NCBI GenBank assembly: GCA_021157555.1 | Contig: JAGGWL010000014.1 | Coordinates: 1-10,634 of the forward strand | DNA length: 10,634 nucleotides | Direction: 5' to 3' | Source: Deltaproteobacteria bacterium | Lineage (GTDB): Bacteria > Desulfobacterota > Desulfobacteria > Desulfobacterales > BuS5 | Shown: positions 1 through 6,883 of the stretch, one piece after another | Layout of the letters: the number at the start of each line of letters is the position of its first letter | Position numbering within the stretch: position 1 is the stretch's first letter | Program-made: the position numbers and the translations under genes | The notes under the pieces: model-generated | Databases searched by the model: none | Told to the model about the DNA's origin: nothing | Seen by the model: only the letters and a program-made list of their open reading frames with translations

Positions 1-282
1 ATCATCTGATGAATCATGAGTGAGTAGTTGTTTTTTATAACCAAGCTCTGTATATTCACCACTATTTAATGTTACATTAAATCCCATAGCTTCTAATTTT
101 TCATAACCAATTGAGGTTAAGCTTTTTAGAGTGCTTATATTTTCTTTAAATAATAAAAATGCTTGTATGAATGATGATTTACCACTGCTGTTAACTCCTG
201 CAATTAAAGTTAAATTTCTAAGAGAAGTGTTTATATTTTTTAGACATTTAAAGTTCTTTATCTTTATGCTATCAACTTTCAT
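1..282 (-). CDS. AAA family ATPase, DUF3696/OLD-like (partial, N-terminal 94 residues)
   Basis: Only the first 94 codons lie in the window; the gene continues past the left edge. The N-terminus has the layout of SMC/OLD-like AAA ATPases: a short beta strand and 'KNFKCLKNI', then a Walker A loop GVNSSGKSS (about residues 29-37) followed by FIQAFLLFKE. The NSSGKSS-xIQAxLL version is typical of the AAA_21/DUF3696 group, whose members often sit beside DUF262 proteins. I chose the ATG at 282-280, which overlaps the end of the DUF262 gene by 11 bp and argues for translational coupling. The product is likely cytoplasmic and would couple ATP binding to DNA or nucleotide sensing; its effector cannot be seen here. 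Walker B and the C-terminal domain lie outside the window, so the subfamily is an inference. The segment is very AT-rich, like the DUF262 gene. Confidence 0.8.
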   Translation of the reverse strand, partial: MKVDSIKIKNFKCLKNINTSLRNLTLIAGVNSSGKSSFIQAFLLFKENISTLKSLTSIGYEKLEAMGFNVTLNSGEYTELGYKKQLLTHDSSDD

Positions 283-1426
283 TTAACACCTCTTTAATTA
301 ATGATCTAATTATTTTAAATCTAGCTTCTTTAGCTTTTTTTCCGCTAGTACCCTTGGTAATTGATTCAAAAAAATCAGAAGTCTCAGTCTGTAATAAATT
401 CTTTAATCTACTAACGAAAATGTCCTTATTCGTTAAAAAAGATTCCTTATCCTTTATTTCATCAAAACAAACTGTCAACACATCAAATAAAGATTTATTG
501 ACTAATTTATTTTTTGAGCTATCGGCAATTGAACGGCTGAATTTATGGTTTTTACCAAGAATTTTTTCAGAAAAAAGAAGTGCCTCTATTAAGTTCTTTT
601 TAAGAATATTTAACTCATCTTTCTGTTTTTTATCGATTGCTTCCATTGCTGAATCTAAAAACTCACGCATAGTGGTGAATTTTTCATCCAGTATTTTAAA
701 AGCCAGGAATCGTAATACTAATTCTTGCCCTGCCATCCTTTTATTAGAGATACCAACAACGCGCTTAAAAACATCGTCTCTAACAACTTCTTCCAAGAAC
801 CTAACCCCACTAACTGGCTCGAAACCATTACCTTCTTGATTAAGAGCTTGCCTGATTTCCTGTGCATTTAATATTAATCCGCCAGTATTTATTCTATTAA
901 AGATAGAGTACCTTACTTTTTTAGGTGTTTCTGCCTCAATTTGATAAGTGACGAGTTGAGTATCATCAATAGTTCGTTGAAGAGGTCGTTCTAAATCTTT
1001 ATAGATTTTTCCATTTAGGGCGGTTAAAAATTCTAAATTTTTGAGTTTAAAGTTTTTTAGTTTGCAAACTTCTTCATTACCAAAAAATCTTTTTATAGCA
1101 GAAAGTCTTTGCAAACCGTCAACAATAATCCATTTATCAGGATTGCTCACATCAAAATAAAACACAGGTAGCGGTAATTTTAATAAAATTGATTCAATCA
1201 GCCTGCTCATTTTATTGATATCCCATAAATCAGCATGGCGTTGGAAATCTTGTGAAAGGTCGACTTCATCAAGTTCCAATTTTTTAATTAAAGAAGGTAG
1301 CAATACAATTGCATGAGTTATTTTAATATCTTTGGTAGAAAACGGACTGATAATTTCAGTATCGTTATCACTAATTTCATCATCTGTTTGTTCAATATCA
1401 TTTTCTTCATTCTTCATTATGTTCAT
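272..1426 (-). CDS. DUF262 domain protein (ParB/GmrS-N-like), 384 aa
   Basis: A cytoplasmic protein with an N-terminal DUF262 domain. Visible family motifs: DFQR (60-63) followed by W68, SRLIESILLKLPLPVFYF (74-91), the signature VDGLQRL (102-108), FNRINTGG (176-183) and QEIRQ (189-193). In GmrS-type proteins the equivalent [IV]DGQQR motif belongs to a ParB/Srx-like nucleotide-binding and hydrolysing fold; here the first Gln is Leu. The protein has no C-terminal DUF1524 (HNH-like) nuclease domain, so it is not a complete single-chain GmrSD enzyme; the C-terminal half (about 230-384) is helical and Lys-rich. The HsdR stop overlaps the start. GTG at 1429 and ATG at 1426 are both possible; I prefer ATG 1426 because AGGAAGG (1440-1434) lies 7 bases upstream and gives a TGATG coupled start. 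It is sandwiched between HsdR and an AAA ATPase, so a defence role is likely, but the biochemical activity is unknown. Confidence 0.85.
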   Translation of the reverse strand: MNIMKNEENDIEQTDDEISDNDTEIISPFSTKDIKITHAIVLLPSLIKKLELDEVDLSQDFQRHADLWDINKMSRLIESILLKLPLPVFYFDVSNPDKWIIVDGLQRLSAIKRFFGNEEVCKLKNFKLKNLEFLTALNGKIYKDLERPLQRTIDDTQLVTYQIEAETPKKVRYSIFNRINTGGLILNAQEIRQALNQEGNGFEPVSGVRFLEEVVRDDVFKRVVGISNKRMAGQELVLRFLAFKILDEKFTTMREFLDSAMEAIDKKQKDELNILKKNLIEALLFSEKILGKNHKFSRSIADSSKNKLVNKSLFDVLTVCFDEIKDKESFLTNKDIFVSRLKNLLQTETSDFFESITKGTSGKKAKEARFKIIRSLIKEVLNES

Positions 1427-3819
1427 CACGCCACCTTCCTGTAAATCTCTTGTTCTAACTCCACAAGTGCTTTTAAATACTCTTGTTTGCCGCCAAAAAG
1501 TTGAACAATTTCCAAGGGTGAGCCTAACTGATCCAGCGGATTGACTTGTAGAATTTTCATGTCTTCGATGTTTGCTATACCTTCATCGGCGTATTTTTCC
1601 AACAGGGCTTCTAATACTTTGCGAGCCTGTTCACCATACCTGGTGAAGTAATCACATTTTTTGACGTTGTTTACCCGTTCGGCTCGGGTGAGTGGTGGTT
1701 GGTCAAAGGCTATGTGACAGATGAGATCAAAAATATCCATCTCTTTGTTAATGGCTTCTTTGAGGTTTTCAAAGACAATGCCTTGTTCGGTCAATTCTTC
1801 GATGATGGCTTGCTTTTTATCGGTCTGATTCCATTTTTTTAGAAAATCATCCAATGATTGGTACTGTTCTCGCACTTTCTGTTTGGTGTAATCCTTGAGG
1901 CTTCCAGTAATGAGTTTGCCGTTTCCATCCATATATTGAATACGCTCATTGAGTACAGCAACATTAACACCGTTGACGTAATATTTCGGTCTGGGTTCAG
2001 CAACGATATCACCACCTGTTATGACTTCTAAATATTCACTGATTGGTGGTTTAAAAACAATTTCTTCACCGTCTTCATCGGTGATGGGCTCGTCAGATTC
2101 TATTTCATCATCAAATGATTCAAATTCTTCATCTTCTGTCAGCTCTTTAACTCTGACTGGATCACCGTCAAAATCAGGATCTGCAAACAGATCAGTGACA
2201 TTGCGAAAATCCATAATGCTGAAAAAGGTCTTGCCAAACTCTTCATTGATGCGAGTACCACGCCCGATGATCTGTTTAAATTCGGTCATGGAGCCAATAT
2301 TGCTATCCAGCACAATGAGCTTGCATGTTTGGGCATCTATGCCGGTGGTCATCAGTTTTGAAGTGGTGGCAACAACGGGGTATTTCTCTTCCGGGTTGAT
2401 AAAATTATCCAACTCCATCTTGCCCTCCTCATTGTCACCGGTAATCTGCATAACAAATTTACTGTTTTTCGCCATGAGGTCACTGTTTTCATTGGCGATG
2501 GCAGCGCGCATTCGCTGGGCGTGGTCAATGTCTACACAAAAAATAATTGTTTTATCTAAGCGATTGGTTTTTTTAAGGAATTCAGTCACTTTCCTGGCAA
2601 CGGTTTCTGTCCTTTCGTCAATCGCCAAGCTTTTATCAAAATCTGTTCGGTTGTAAATCCGGTCATCTACGAGTAAGCCTTGCTTATCCGTTTTTCCCTG
2701 CTCTGGTCGCCATCCCTCCAAATCAACATTTAAGCCCACCCGTAATACTTTATAAGGAGCCAGAAAACCATCTTGTATACCCTGCTTGAGTGAGTAGGTA
2801 TAAATAGGGTCGCCAAAGTACTCGGTGCTGGAGATGGTTTCAGTCTCTTTCGGGGTAGCAGTTAAACCGATATGAGTTGCTATGCTGAAATATTTTAGAA
2901 TCTCACGCCATGCACTGTCTTCTTTGGCACTGCCTCGATGACACTCATCAATGACAATTAAATCAAAAAAATCAGGGGAAAATTTTCGATATGCATCTTT
3001 GTCTTCATTGTAGTTGATTAAACCTTGATAAAGAGCAAGATAAATTTCATAGGATTTGTCTATTTTCTTTTTTCTAATCACCGTCATTTTATCTTTGAAA
3101 TGACGGAAATCACCACGTTTGGTTTGGTCTATCAAAGCATTTCTATCGGCTAAAAACAGAATGCGTTTTTTTGTTTTGCTCTTCCATAAACGGTGAATAA
3201 TCTGAAATGCGGCGTAAGTTTTTCCGGTGCCTGTTGCCATTGTAAGCAAAATTCGATTTTGTCCTTTGGCAATGGCTTCAACAGTTCGATTTATAGCACA
3301 AGTTTGGTAATAGCGTGGTGTCCTGCCTGTACTATCGAAAAAATAATCTTGTGTTGTAATACGCTCCTGTTCTTTAGTGGTAATGCCTTTGTATTCTTTG
3401 TAGCGCTGCCAGAGGACTTCCGGTGATGGGAATTGATTAAGGGTGAGTTCTTGTTCTATTTTGCCATCTGTACAGGTACGATCATGTTCATAAAAGCCAT
3501 CTCCATTGCTGCTATAAACTGAGGGTATATCCAGAATTTCCGCATAGCATAGACCCTGTTGTATTCCAGCTTTAACAGAGTGCTTGTTATCTTTTGCTTC
3601 GATGATGGCAATGGGTATGTTTGGTTTGTGATATAGAATGTAATCCGCTCTTTTGCGTTTTCCTCGGCTGGTCAGGTTGCCTTTGACATAGATACGCCCA
3701 TCCGTGAAAGAAACTTCTTCCCTGATTTGAGTAAGCGGATTCCAGCCAGCCCTTTCCAAAGCAGGTTGGATGTACTTTGTGCAGATATCTCTTTCTGATA
3801 ATTCCTTTTTATTTGTCAT
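1426..3819 (-). CDS. hsdR: Type I restriction enzyme R subunit, EcoEI family (HsdR), 797 aa
   Basis: The motor and nuclease subunit of a type I restriction system. Domains in order: an N-terminal HSDR_N PD-(D/E)xK nuclease, with likely catalytic D59 and E74-A-K76; a superfamily 2 helicase/translocase with Walker A TMATGTGKT (193-201), DECH box (291-294), LTATP (319-323) and motif VI QIIGRGTRI (516-524); a strongly acidic linker (about 557-586); and an EcoEI_R_C-type C-terminal domain (about 590-797), which normally contacts the methylase/specificity core. Length is close to that of EcoEI-type R subunits, and all key motifs are intact. Start at ATG 3819; only a weak purine-rich stretch precedes it. 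Its stop overlaps the DUF262 start. The partner hsdM and hsdS genes are not in the window: the 278 bp upstream holds neither, so they must lie left of position 1, elsewhere in the genome, or be absent. Confidence 0.93.
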   Translation of the reverse strand: MTNKKELSERDICTKYIQPALERAGWNPLTQIREEVSFTDGRIYVKGNLTSRGKRKRADYILYHKPNIPIAIIEAKDNKHSVKAGIQQGLCYAEILDIPSVYSSNGDGFYEHDRTCTDGKIEQELTLNQFPSPEVLWQRYKEYKGITTKEQERITTQDYFFDSTGRTPRYYQTCAINRTVEAIAKGQNRILLTMATGTGKTYAAFQIIHRLWKSKTKKRILFLADRNALIDQTKRGDFRHFKDKMTVIRKKKIDKSYEIYLALYQGLINYNEDKDAYRKFSPDFFDLIVIDECHRGSAKEDSAWREILKYFSIATHIGLTATPKETETISSTEYFGDPIYTYSLKQGIQDGFLAPYKVLRVGLNVDLEGWRPEQGKTDKQGLLVDDRIYNRTDFDKSLAIDERTETVARKVTEFLKKTNRLDKTIIFCVDIDHAQRMRAAIANENSDLMAKNSKFVMQITGDNEEGKMELDNFINPEEKYPVVATTSKLMTTGIDAQTCKLIVLDSNIGSMTEFKQIIGRGTRINEEFGKTFFSIMDFRNVTDLFADPDFDGDPVRVKELTEDEEFESFDDEIESDEPITDEDGEEIVFKPPISEYLEVITGGDIVAEPRPKYYVNGVNVAVLNERIQYMDGNGKLITGSLKDYTKQKVREQYQSLDDFLKKWNQTDKKQAIIEELTEQGIVFENLKEAINKEMDIFDLICHIAFDQPPLTRAERVNNVKKCDYFTRYGEQARKVLEALLEKYADEGIANIEDMKILQVNPLDQLGSPLEIVQLFGGKQEYLKALVELEQEIYRKVA

Positions 3820-3977
3820 TGTTGACCAGTTTCTTTTTCATCCTTAATGTTTCCCCGGTGATTTGTTTTGTTGTGCTTAACAGGGCATGACAGTTATTTA
3901 GAGATAACCCATTAAAATAAAAAATTAAAGAAATAAATCTGAGTATTTATTTTCAACGCAGTGAAATTATTTAAGTT

Positions 3978-3997
3978 GAAATCAATAGATTGATTTC
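3978..3997. promoter_or_regulatory. 20-bp palindrome, candidate operator in divergent spacer
   Basis: GAAATCAAT-AG-ATTGATTTC is a perfect inverted repeat with 9-bp arms and a 2-bp centre. The centre is too short for a stable RNA hairpin and no T-run follows, so it looks like a DNA site for a dimeric regulator rather than a terminator. It abuts a TTGACA hexamer (3998-4003) and lies between divergently oriented genes (hsdR to the left, deacetylase to the right), so it could control either. The same spacer carries a purely A/T 8-bp inverted repeat (3931-3938 with 3945-3952). Which protein binds it is unknown. Confidence 0.5.
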
Positions 3998-4025
3998 TTG
4001 ACAAAACAGCATATATGTGTACAGG
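3998..4025 (+). promoter_or_regulatory. Candidate promoter for the deacetylase gene
   Basis: A perfect -35 hexamer TTGACA (3998-4003) faces the rightward genes. The best -10 at a sensible distance is TACAGG (4020-4025, spacer 16), a poor match to TATAAT. The position directly downstream of the 20-bp palindrome is what makes it worth noting. This is a weak call. Confidence 0.25.
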
Positions 4026-4097
4026 AAGTTATTTCGTCCCCGTTCCTAAAGTTATTGGGAATTTTGTAAAAACCATTCATATTAGGAGCATATAATA

Positions 4098-5153
4098 ATG
4101 AAAACAGGTATTGTTAAGGATAAGAGATATTTGGAACATAGAACCGGAGATTTTCATCCTGAAACCCACAAACGGCTTGAGGTAATTTATGCAATGCTTG
4201 AAGAGGCCGATATGGCCGGTAACTTTGTTGAAGTTCCGGTAAGAAGAGCTGAAAGGGATGAACTTCTTATGATTCATTCGGAACGATATATTGATACGGT
4301 TGCGGCTACAGATGGAAAGCCGCATTGTTCCCTTGATCCTGATACTTCTACATCCCCAGGTTCATACGAAGCTGCCCTGCTCGCTGCAGGCGGGCTTTGC
4401 CAGGCAATTTCTATGGCTATTTCAGGAGAACTTGATAATGCCTTTGCGCTTGTGAGACCTCCAGGACATCATGCCGAGAGAGACAGGGCAATGGGTTTTT
4501 GTCTTTTTAATAATGTGGCCATAGGCGCCAGGTATGCCCAGAAATTTCACAACCTGAAGCGTATTCTTATTGTGGACTGGGATCTCCACCATGGCAACGG
4601 AACCCAGCATTCGTTTGAAGAGGATGATTCTATTCTCTATTTTTCAACTCACCAGTCTCCATTCTACCCTGGTACCGGCGCTTTTGAGGAAGCAGGGAAG
4701 GGTAAAGGGAAAGGCTTTACGGTTAATGTACCCTTGTCGACCGGTTATGGTGACGGGGAATTTTTGGAAATTTTTGAAAAAATATTAAAGCCGATCGCTC
4801 TGGAATTCAAGCCGGAATTGATTCTTGTGTCGGCTGGTATTGATATTTACATGAACGATCCTCTCGGAGGAATGCGTGTAACACCCAAAGGTTTTGCCGG
4901 ACTTACCAGATCAATTATGGATATCAGCAACGAATGCTGTGACGGGAAGATGGTAATAACTCTTGAGGGTGGATATGATCTTCCAGGGCTCAGGGATTCT
5001 GTTAAAGAGATTTTAAAAGAGATGGCCGGCCTGGCAGTTACAGATAAGGCTTCTATAATAGCCCGCGCCGAGCAGGGGATGCTGGACAGGCTGATAAAAA
5101 ATGTGGCTCAGGTACATGGTGGATTTTGGAAAAATTTTATTGCCTCTCCTTGA
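4098..5153 (+). CDS. Histone deacetylase/AcuC/acetylpolyamine amidohydrolase family protein, 351 aa
   Basis: A zinc-dependent deacetylase of the arginase/deacetylase fold, expected to remove acetyl groups from lysine side chains, polyamines or related amides in the cytoplasm. Key motifs are intact: RPPGHHA (120-126) with the active-site pair H124/H125; DWDLHHGNGT (160-169) with zinc ligands D162 and H164; SAGID (245-249) giving the third ligand D249, followed by DPLGG (254-258); and LEGGYD (289-294) with the transition-state Tyr Y293. The third-ligand region reads SAGIDIY where many relatives have SAGFDAH. Length is typical of bacterial members. Start at ATG 4098 with AGGAG (4084-4088) nine bases upstream. 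The next gene starts 5 bp after the stop, so the two are probably one transcript. The substrate cannot be deduced from sequence; no acetoin (acu) or polyamine genes are nearby. Confidence 0.92.
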   Translation: MKTGIVKDKRYLEHRTGDFHPETHKRLEVIYAMLEEADMAGNFVEVPVRRAERDELLMIHSERYIDTVAATDGKPHCSLDPDTSTSPGSYEAALLAAGGLCQAISMAISGELDNAFALVRPPGHHAERDRAMGFCLFNNVAIGARYAQKFHNLKRILIVDWDLHHGNGTQHSFEEDDSILYFSTHQSPFYPGTGAFEEAGKGKGKGFTVNVPLSTGYGDGEFLEIFEKILKPIALEFKPELILVSAGIDIYMNDPLGGMRVTPKGFAGLTRSIMDISNECCDGKMVITLEGGYDLPGLRDSVKEILKEMAGLAVTDKASIIARAEQGMLDRLIKNVAQVHGGFWKNFIASP

Positions 5154-5158
5154 AAATT

Positions 5159-6526
5159 ATGAAAACAAAGCTACTTGTGATTGAAGATGAAAAATCGTTA
5201 GCCAAACAGCTCCGGTGGGGTTTGGGCAAGGAATATGAAATCACTATTGCTTCTGGCGTTGCTGAGGCAAGGCATCTTCTTGTTTCCGGCATTTTTCCGA
5301 TAGCCACTCTGGATCTCGGCCTGCCGCCCTATCCGGACACCCCCCGGCAGGGTTTTAAACTACTTGGAGAAATATCTTCCCTTTCCCCCCATACCAGGGT
5401 GATTGTCATCACCGGCAATGCTGAGGAAGAAAACGCGGTCAAGGCCATTGCGCTCGGGGCTGCCGATTTTTACGCAAAACCGATTGATTTAAAGATATTA
5501 AAGATCATTCTTTCCCGCACATTTAAAATACATCAACTGGAAGAGACCAATCGTCTGCTCCAGAGGCAAAGCAGCAAGGGCGGATCGCTGTGCGGTATGA
5601 TCGGTGTTTCTCCGGCCATGGAAAAGATGTTTGAAATTATCAGATATATAAGTAAGACAGATTATCCGGTGCTGATAACTGGCAGCACTGGGACAGGTAA
5701 GGAGATGGCGGCTCATGCGGTGCATAGCCTGAGTCAGAGAGCCGAAAAGCCCCTGGTCATCATTAACTGCGGTGCGATTCCGGAAAATTTGTTGGAAAGT
5801 GAGCTCTTCGGTCACGAAAAAGGGGCATTTACCGGGGCGGTCGGCCGTAAAATCGGAAAGTTTGAACAGGCCGACCAGGGTACAATTTTTCTGGATGAGA
5901 TTGGGGAGTTGCCCCTGCTTATGCAGGTGAAGCTTCTGCGTTTTCTGCAGGAATCCACCATTGAGCGGCTGGGAGGAACAAAAACAATTGCCCTGAATAC
6001 GCGGATCATATCTGCCACAAATATCAAACTGGAAGATGCCTTCAAACAGGGAACTTTTCGGGAAGACCTCTTTTATCGCCTGAATGTCATGAACTTGAAC
6101 CTTCCCGATCTGCATGAACGACAGGAAGATATCCTGCTGCTTGCGCATAACTTCCTGCTTGAGGAAACCCGAAAACTGCAACGGGGGCGAGCATCTTTTA
6201 CACCAGAAGCTATTGCCGCCCTGACTGCCCATGACTGGCCGGGCAATGTCCGTGAATTACAAAATCGCATCCGCCGGGCACTTGGCACCACCATGGATCG
6301 GCTTATCACTCCCGTTGCCCTGGGGCTCGGAAAAAAACCTGTAGAACAGAAAAAACAGAAACTGCCCACCTTGAAAGATGCTCGCGAGACAGCAGAGAAA
6401 AATGTTGTCCGCCGGGCACTGGCTCTTAGCGGCAACAACATCACCCAGGCCGCCAAACTCCTCGAAATAAGCCGCCCAACCTTGCACGATCTTTTAAAAA
6501 AACACGAAATAAGCATAGCTAAATGA
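5159..6526 (+). CDS. Sigma-54-dependent response regulator, PrsR-like (PEP-CTERM-box type), 455 aa
   Basis: An NtrC-type activator. The receiver domain (1-125) has acidic pair E9/D10, phosphoacceptor D52 in TLDLGLPP (50-57), T85 and K107. The AAA+ domain (about 145-375) has Walker A GSTGTGKE (175-182), the sigma-54 contact loop GAFTGA (222-227) and Walker B FLDEIGE (244-250). A Fis-type helix-turn-helix ends the protein (ITQAAKLLEISRPTLHDLLK, 428-447). The receiver, with TLDLGLPPYPDTPRQGF and ALGAADFYAKPIDL, closely resembles the PEP-CTERM-box response regulator family (PrsR). The first Met of the frame is at 5126, but I prefer ATG 5159 because MKTKLLVIEDE is the normal receiver N-terminus. 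It has no clear Shine-Dalgarno and starts 5 bp after the deacetylase stop, suggesting coupling. No PrsK-type kinase is in the window. The gene is noticeably more GC-rich than its neighbours. Target promoters are unknown; the downstream tmc operon is one candidate. Confidence 0.93.
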   Translation: MKTKLLVIEDEKSLAKQLRWGLGKEYEITIASGVAEARHLLVSGIFPIATLDLGLPPYPDTPRQGFKLLGEISSLSPHTRVIVITGNAEEENAVKAIALGAADFYAKPIDLKILKIILSRTFKIHQLEETNRLLQRQSSKGGSLCGMIGVSPAMEKMFEIIRYISKTDYPVLITGSTGTGKEMAAHAVHSLSQRAEKPLVIINCGAIPENLLESELFGHEKGAFTGAVGRKIGKFEQADQGTIFLDEIGELPLLMQVKLLRFLQESTIERLGGTKTIALNTRIISATNIKLEDAFKQGTFREDLFYRLNVMNLNLPDLHERQEDILLLAHNFLLEETRKLQRGRASFTPEAIAALTAHDWPGNVRELQNRIRRALGTTMDRLITPVALGLGKKPVEQKKQKLPTLKDARETAEKNVVRRALALSGNNITQAAKLLEISRPTLHDLLKKHEISIAK

Positions 6527-6544
6527 AAAATTATGAGTATCCTT

Positions 6545-6691
6545 ATTTGTCGTTGACACTTTGTCCTCGTTCCTTATCTTGATTTTTTAGAGTATCAAGA
6601 TGAATTTGATGGCCAAATAGACATCCCTTATCCCATGCTGGAGCAGGGAACGATGCAGGAAATAACATATAAAAAGTGTAAACTGACAAAT
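6545..6691. repeat. Long imperfect inverted repeat (18/19 bp arms), MITE/IS remnant or RNA fold
   Basis: The left arm (6545-6562) ATTTGTCGTTGACACTTT matches the reverse complement of the right arm (6673-6691), ATTTGTCAGTTTACACTTT, at 17 of 18 positions with one gap. About 110 bp separate the arms, and a perfect 8-bp hairpin (ATCTTGAT 6576-6583 / ATCAAGAT 6594-6601) lies inside. The layout fits a small non-autonomous element, the ends of a decayed insertion sequence, or a branched RNA structure. I found no target-site duplication and do not recognise the family. Confidence 0.45.
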
Positions 6692-6706
6692 GAAGCATCT
6701 AACTAA
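6557..6706 (+). pseudogene. Possible gene remnant (C-terminal fragment)
   Basis: From 6557 to the TAA at 6704-6706 one frame stays open for 49 codons, with plausible amino-acid content (for example EYQDEFDGQIDIPYPMLEQG) but no start codon before ATG 6635. In another frame, an ATG at 6523 overlaps the regulator stop (ATGA) and runs for only 19 codons to a TGA at 6580. The two pieces could be one frameshifted small gene downstream of the regulator, or chance. The product is not recognised, and the stretch coincides with the inverted-repeat element. Confidence 0.2.
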
Positions 6707-6790
6707 ATATTACCTTTATTCTCTCTCAATCTTCATTTAATAGAACTTTGACGTTGTCGTGACCAAATAATTAGGAAAAGCATAAAAAAA

Positions 6791-6817
6791 TTGACAAAAC
6801 AAAGCAATTATGATAAT
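6791..6817 (+). promoter_or_regulatory. Sigma-70-like promoter upstream of tmcD
   Basis: A perfect -35 TTGACA (6791-6796) is followed by GATAAT (6812-6817, 5 of 6 matches to TATAAT, spacer 15); TAATTT at 6814-6819 (spacer 17) is an alternative -10. The surroundings are AT-rich. It would give a leader of nearly 200 nt before the preferred tmcD start at 7013. It is the best housekeeping-type promoter I can see for the tmc operon. Confidence 0.4.
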
Positions 6818-6883
6818 TTATTTTTTATTATGGTGATCAAGAGAGCTTATATTCCTGACTAATACATTTTATTTCTCATCTAT

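Noticed and set aside
2021..2656. Long plus-strand open frame of 211 codons opposite hsdR
   Set aside because: It is antisense to a well-conserved helicase region, is Ser-rich low-complexity as expected of a shadow frame, and has no ribosome binding site or recognisable motif.
3809..3841. Ten-residue minus-strand mini-gene (MKKKLVNNDK) overlapping the hsdR start
   Set aside because: It is too short to judge, lacks a properly spaced ribosome binding site, and overlaps the hsdR start in another frame; most likely chance in an A-rich leader.
4098..5153. Naming the deacetylase acuC
   Set aside because: The catalytic motifs are shared by AcuC, polyamine amidohydrolases and other deacetylases, and there is no acuA/acuB or acetoin gene nearby to support that name.
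5498..6232. Minus-strand open frame of 244 codons opposite the response regulator
   Set aside because: It lies antisense to the conserved AAA+ domain, whose motifs are all intact on the plus strand; the translated product resembles no family I know.
6576..6601. 8-bp hairpin as a terminator for the regulator gene
   Set aside because: The stem is not GC-rich, the T-run lies in the loop, and no T-run follows the stem.
6832..6846. GG...GC element before tmcD as a sigma-54 promoter
   Set aside because: GG (6832-6833) and GC (6845-6846) are separated by 11 bases, not the required 10, and the flanks fit TGGCAC/TTGC poorly.
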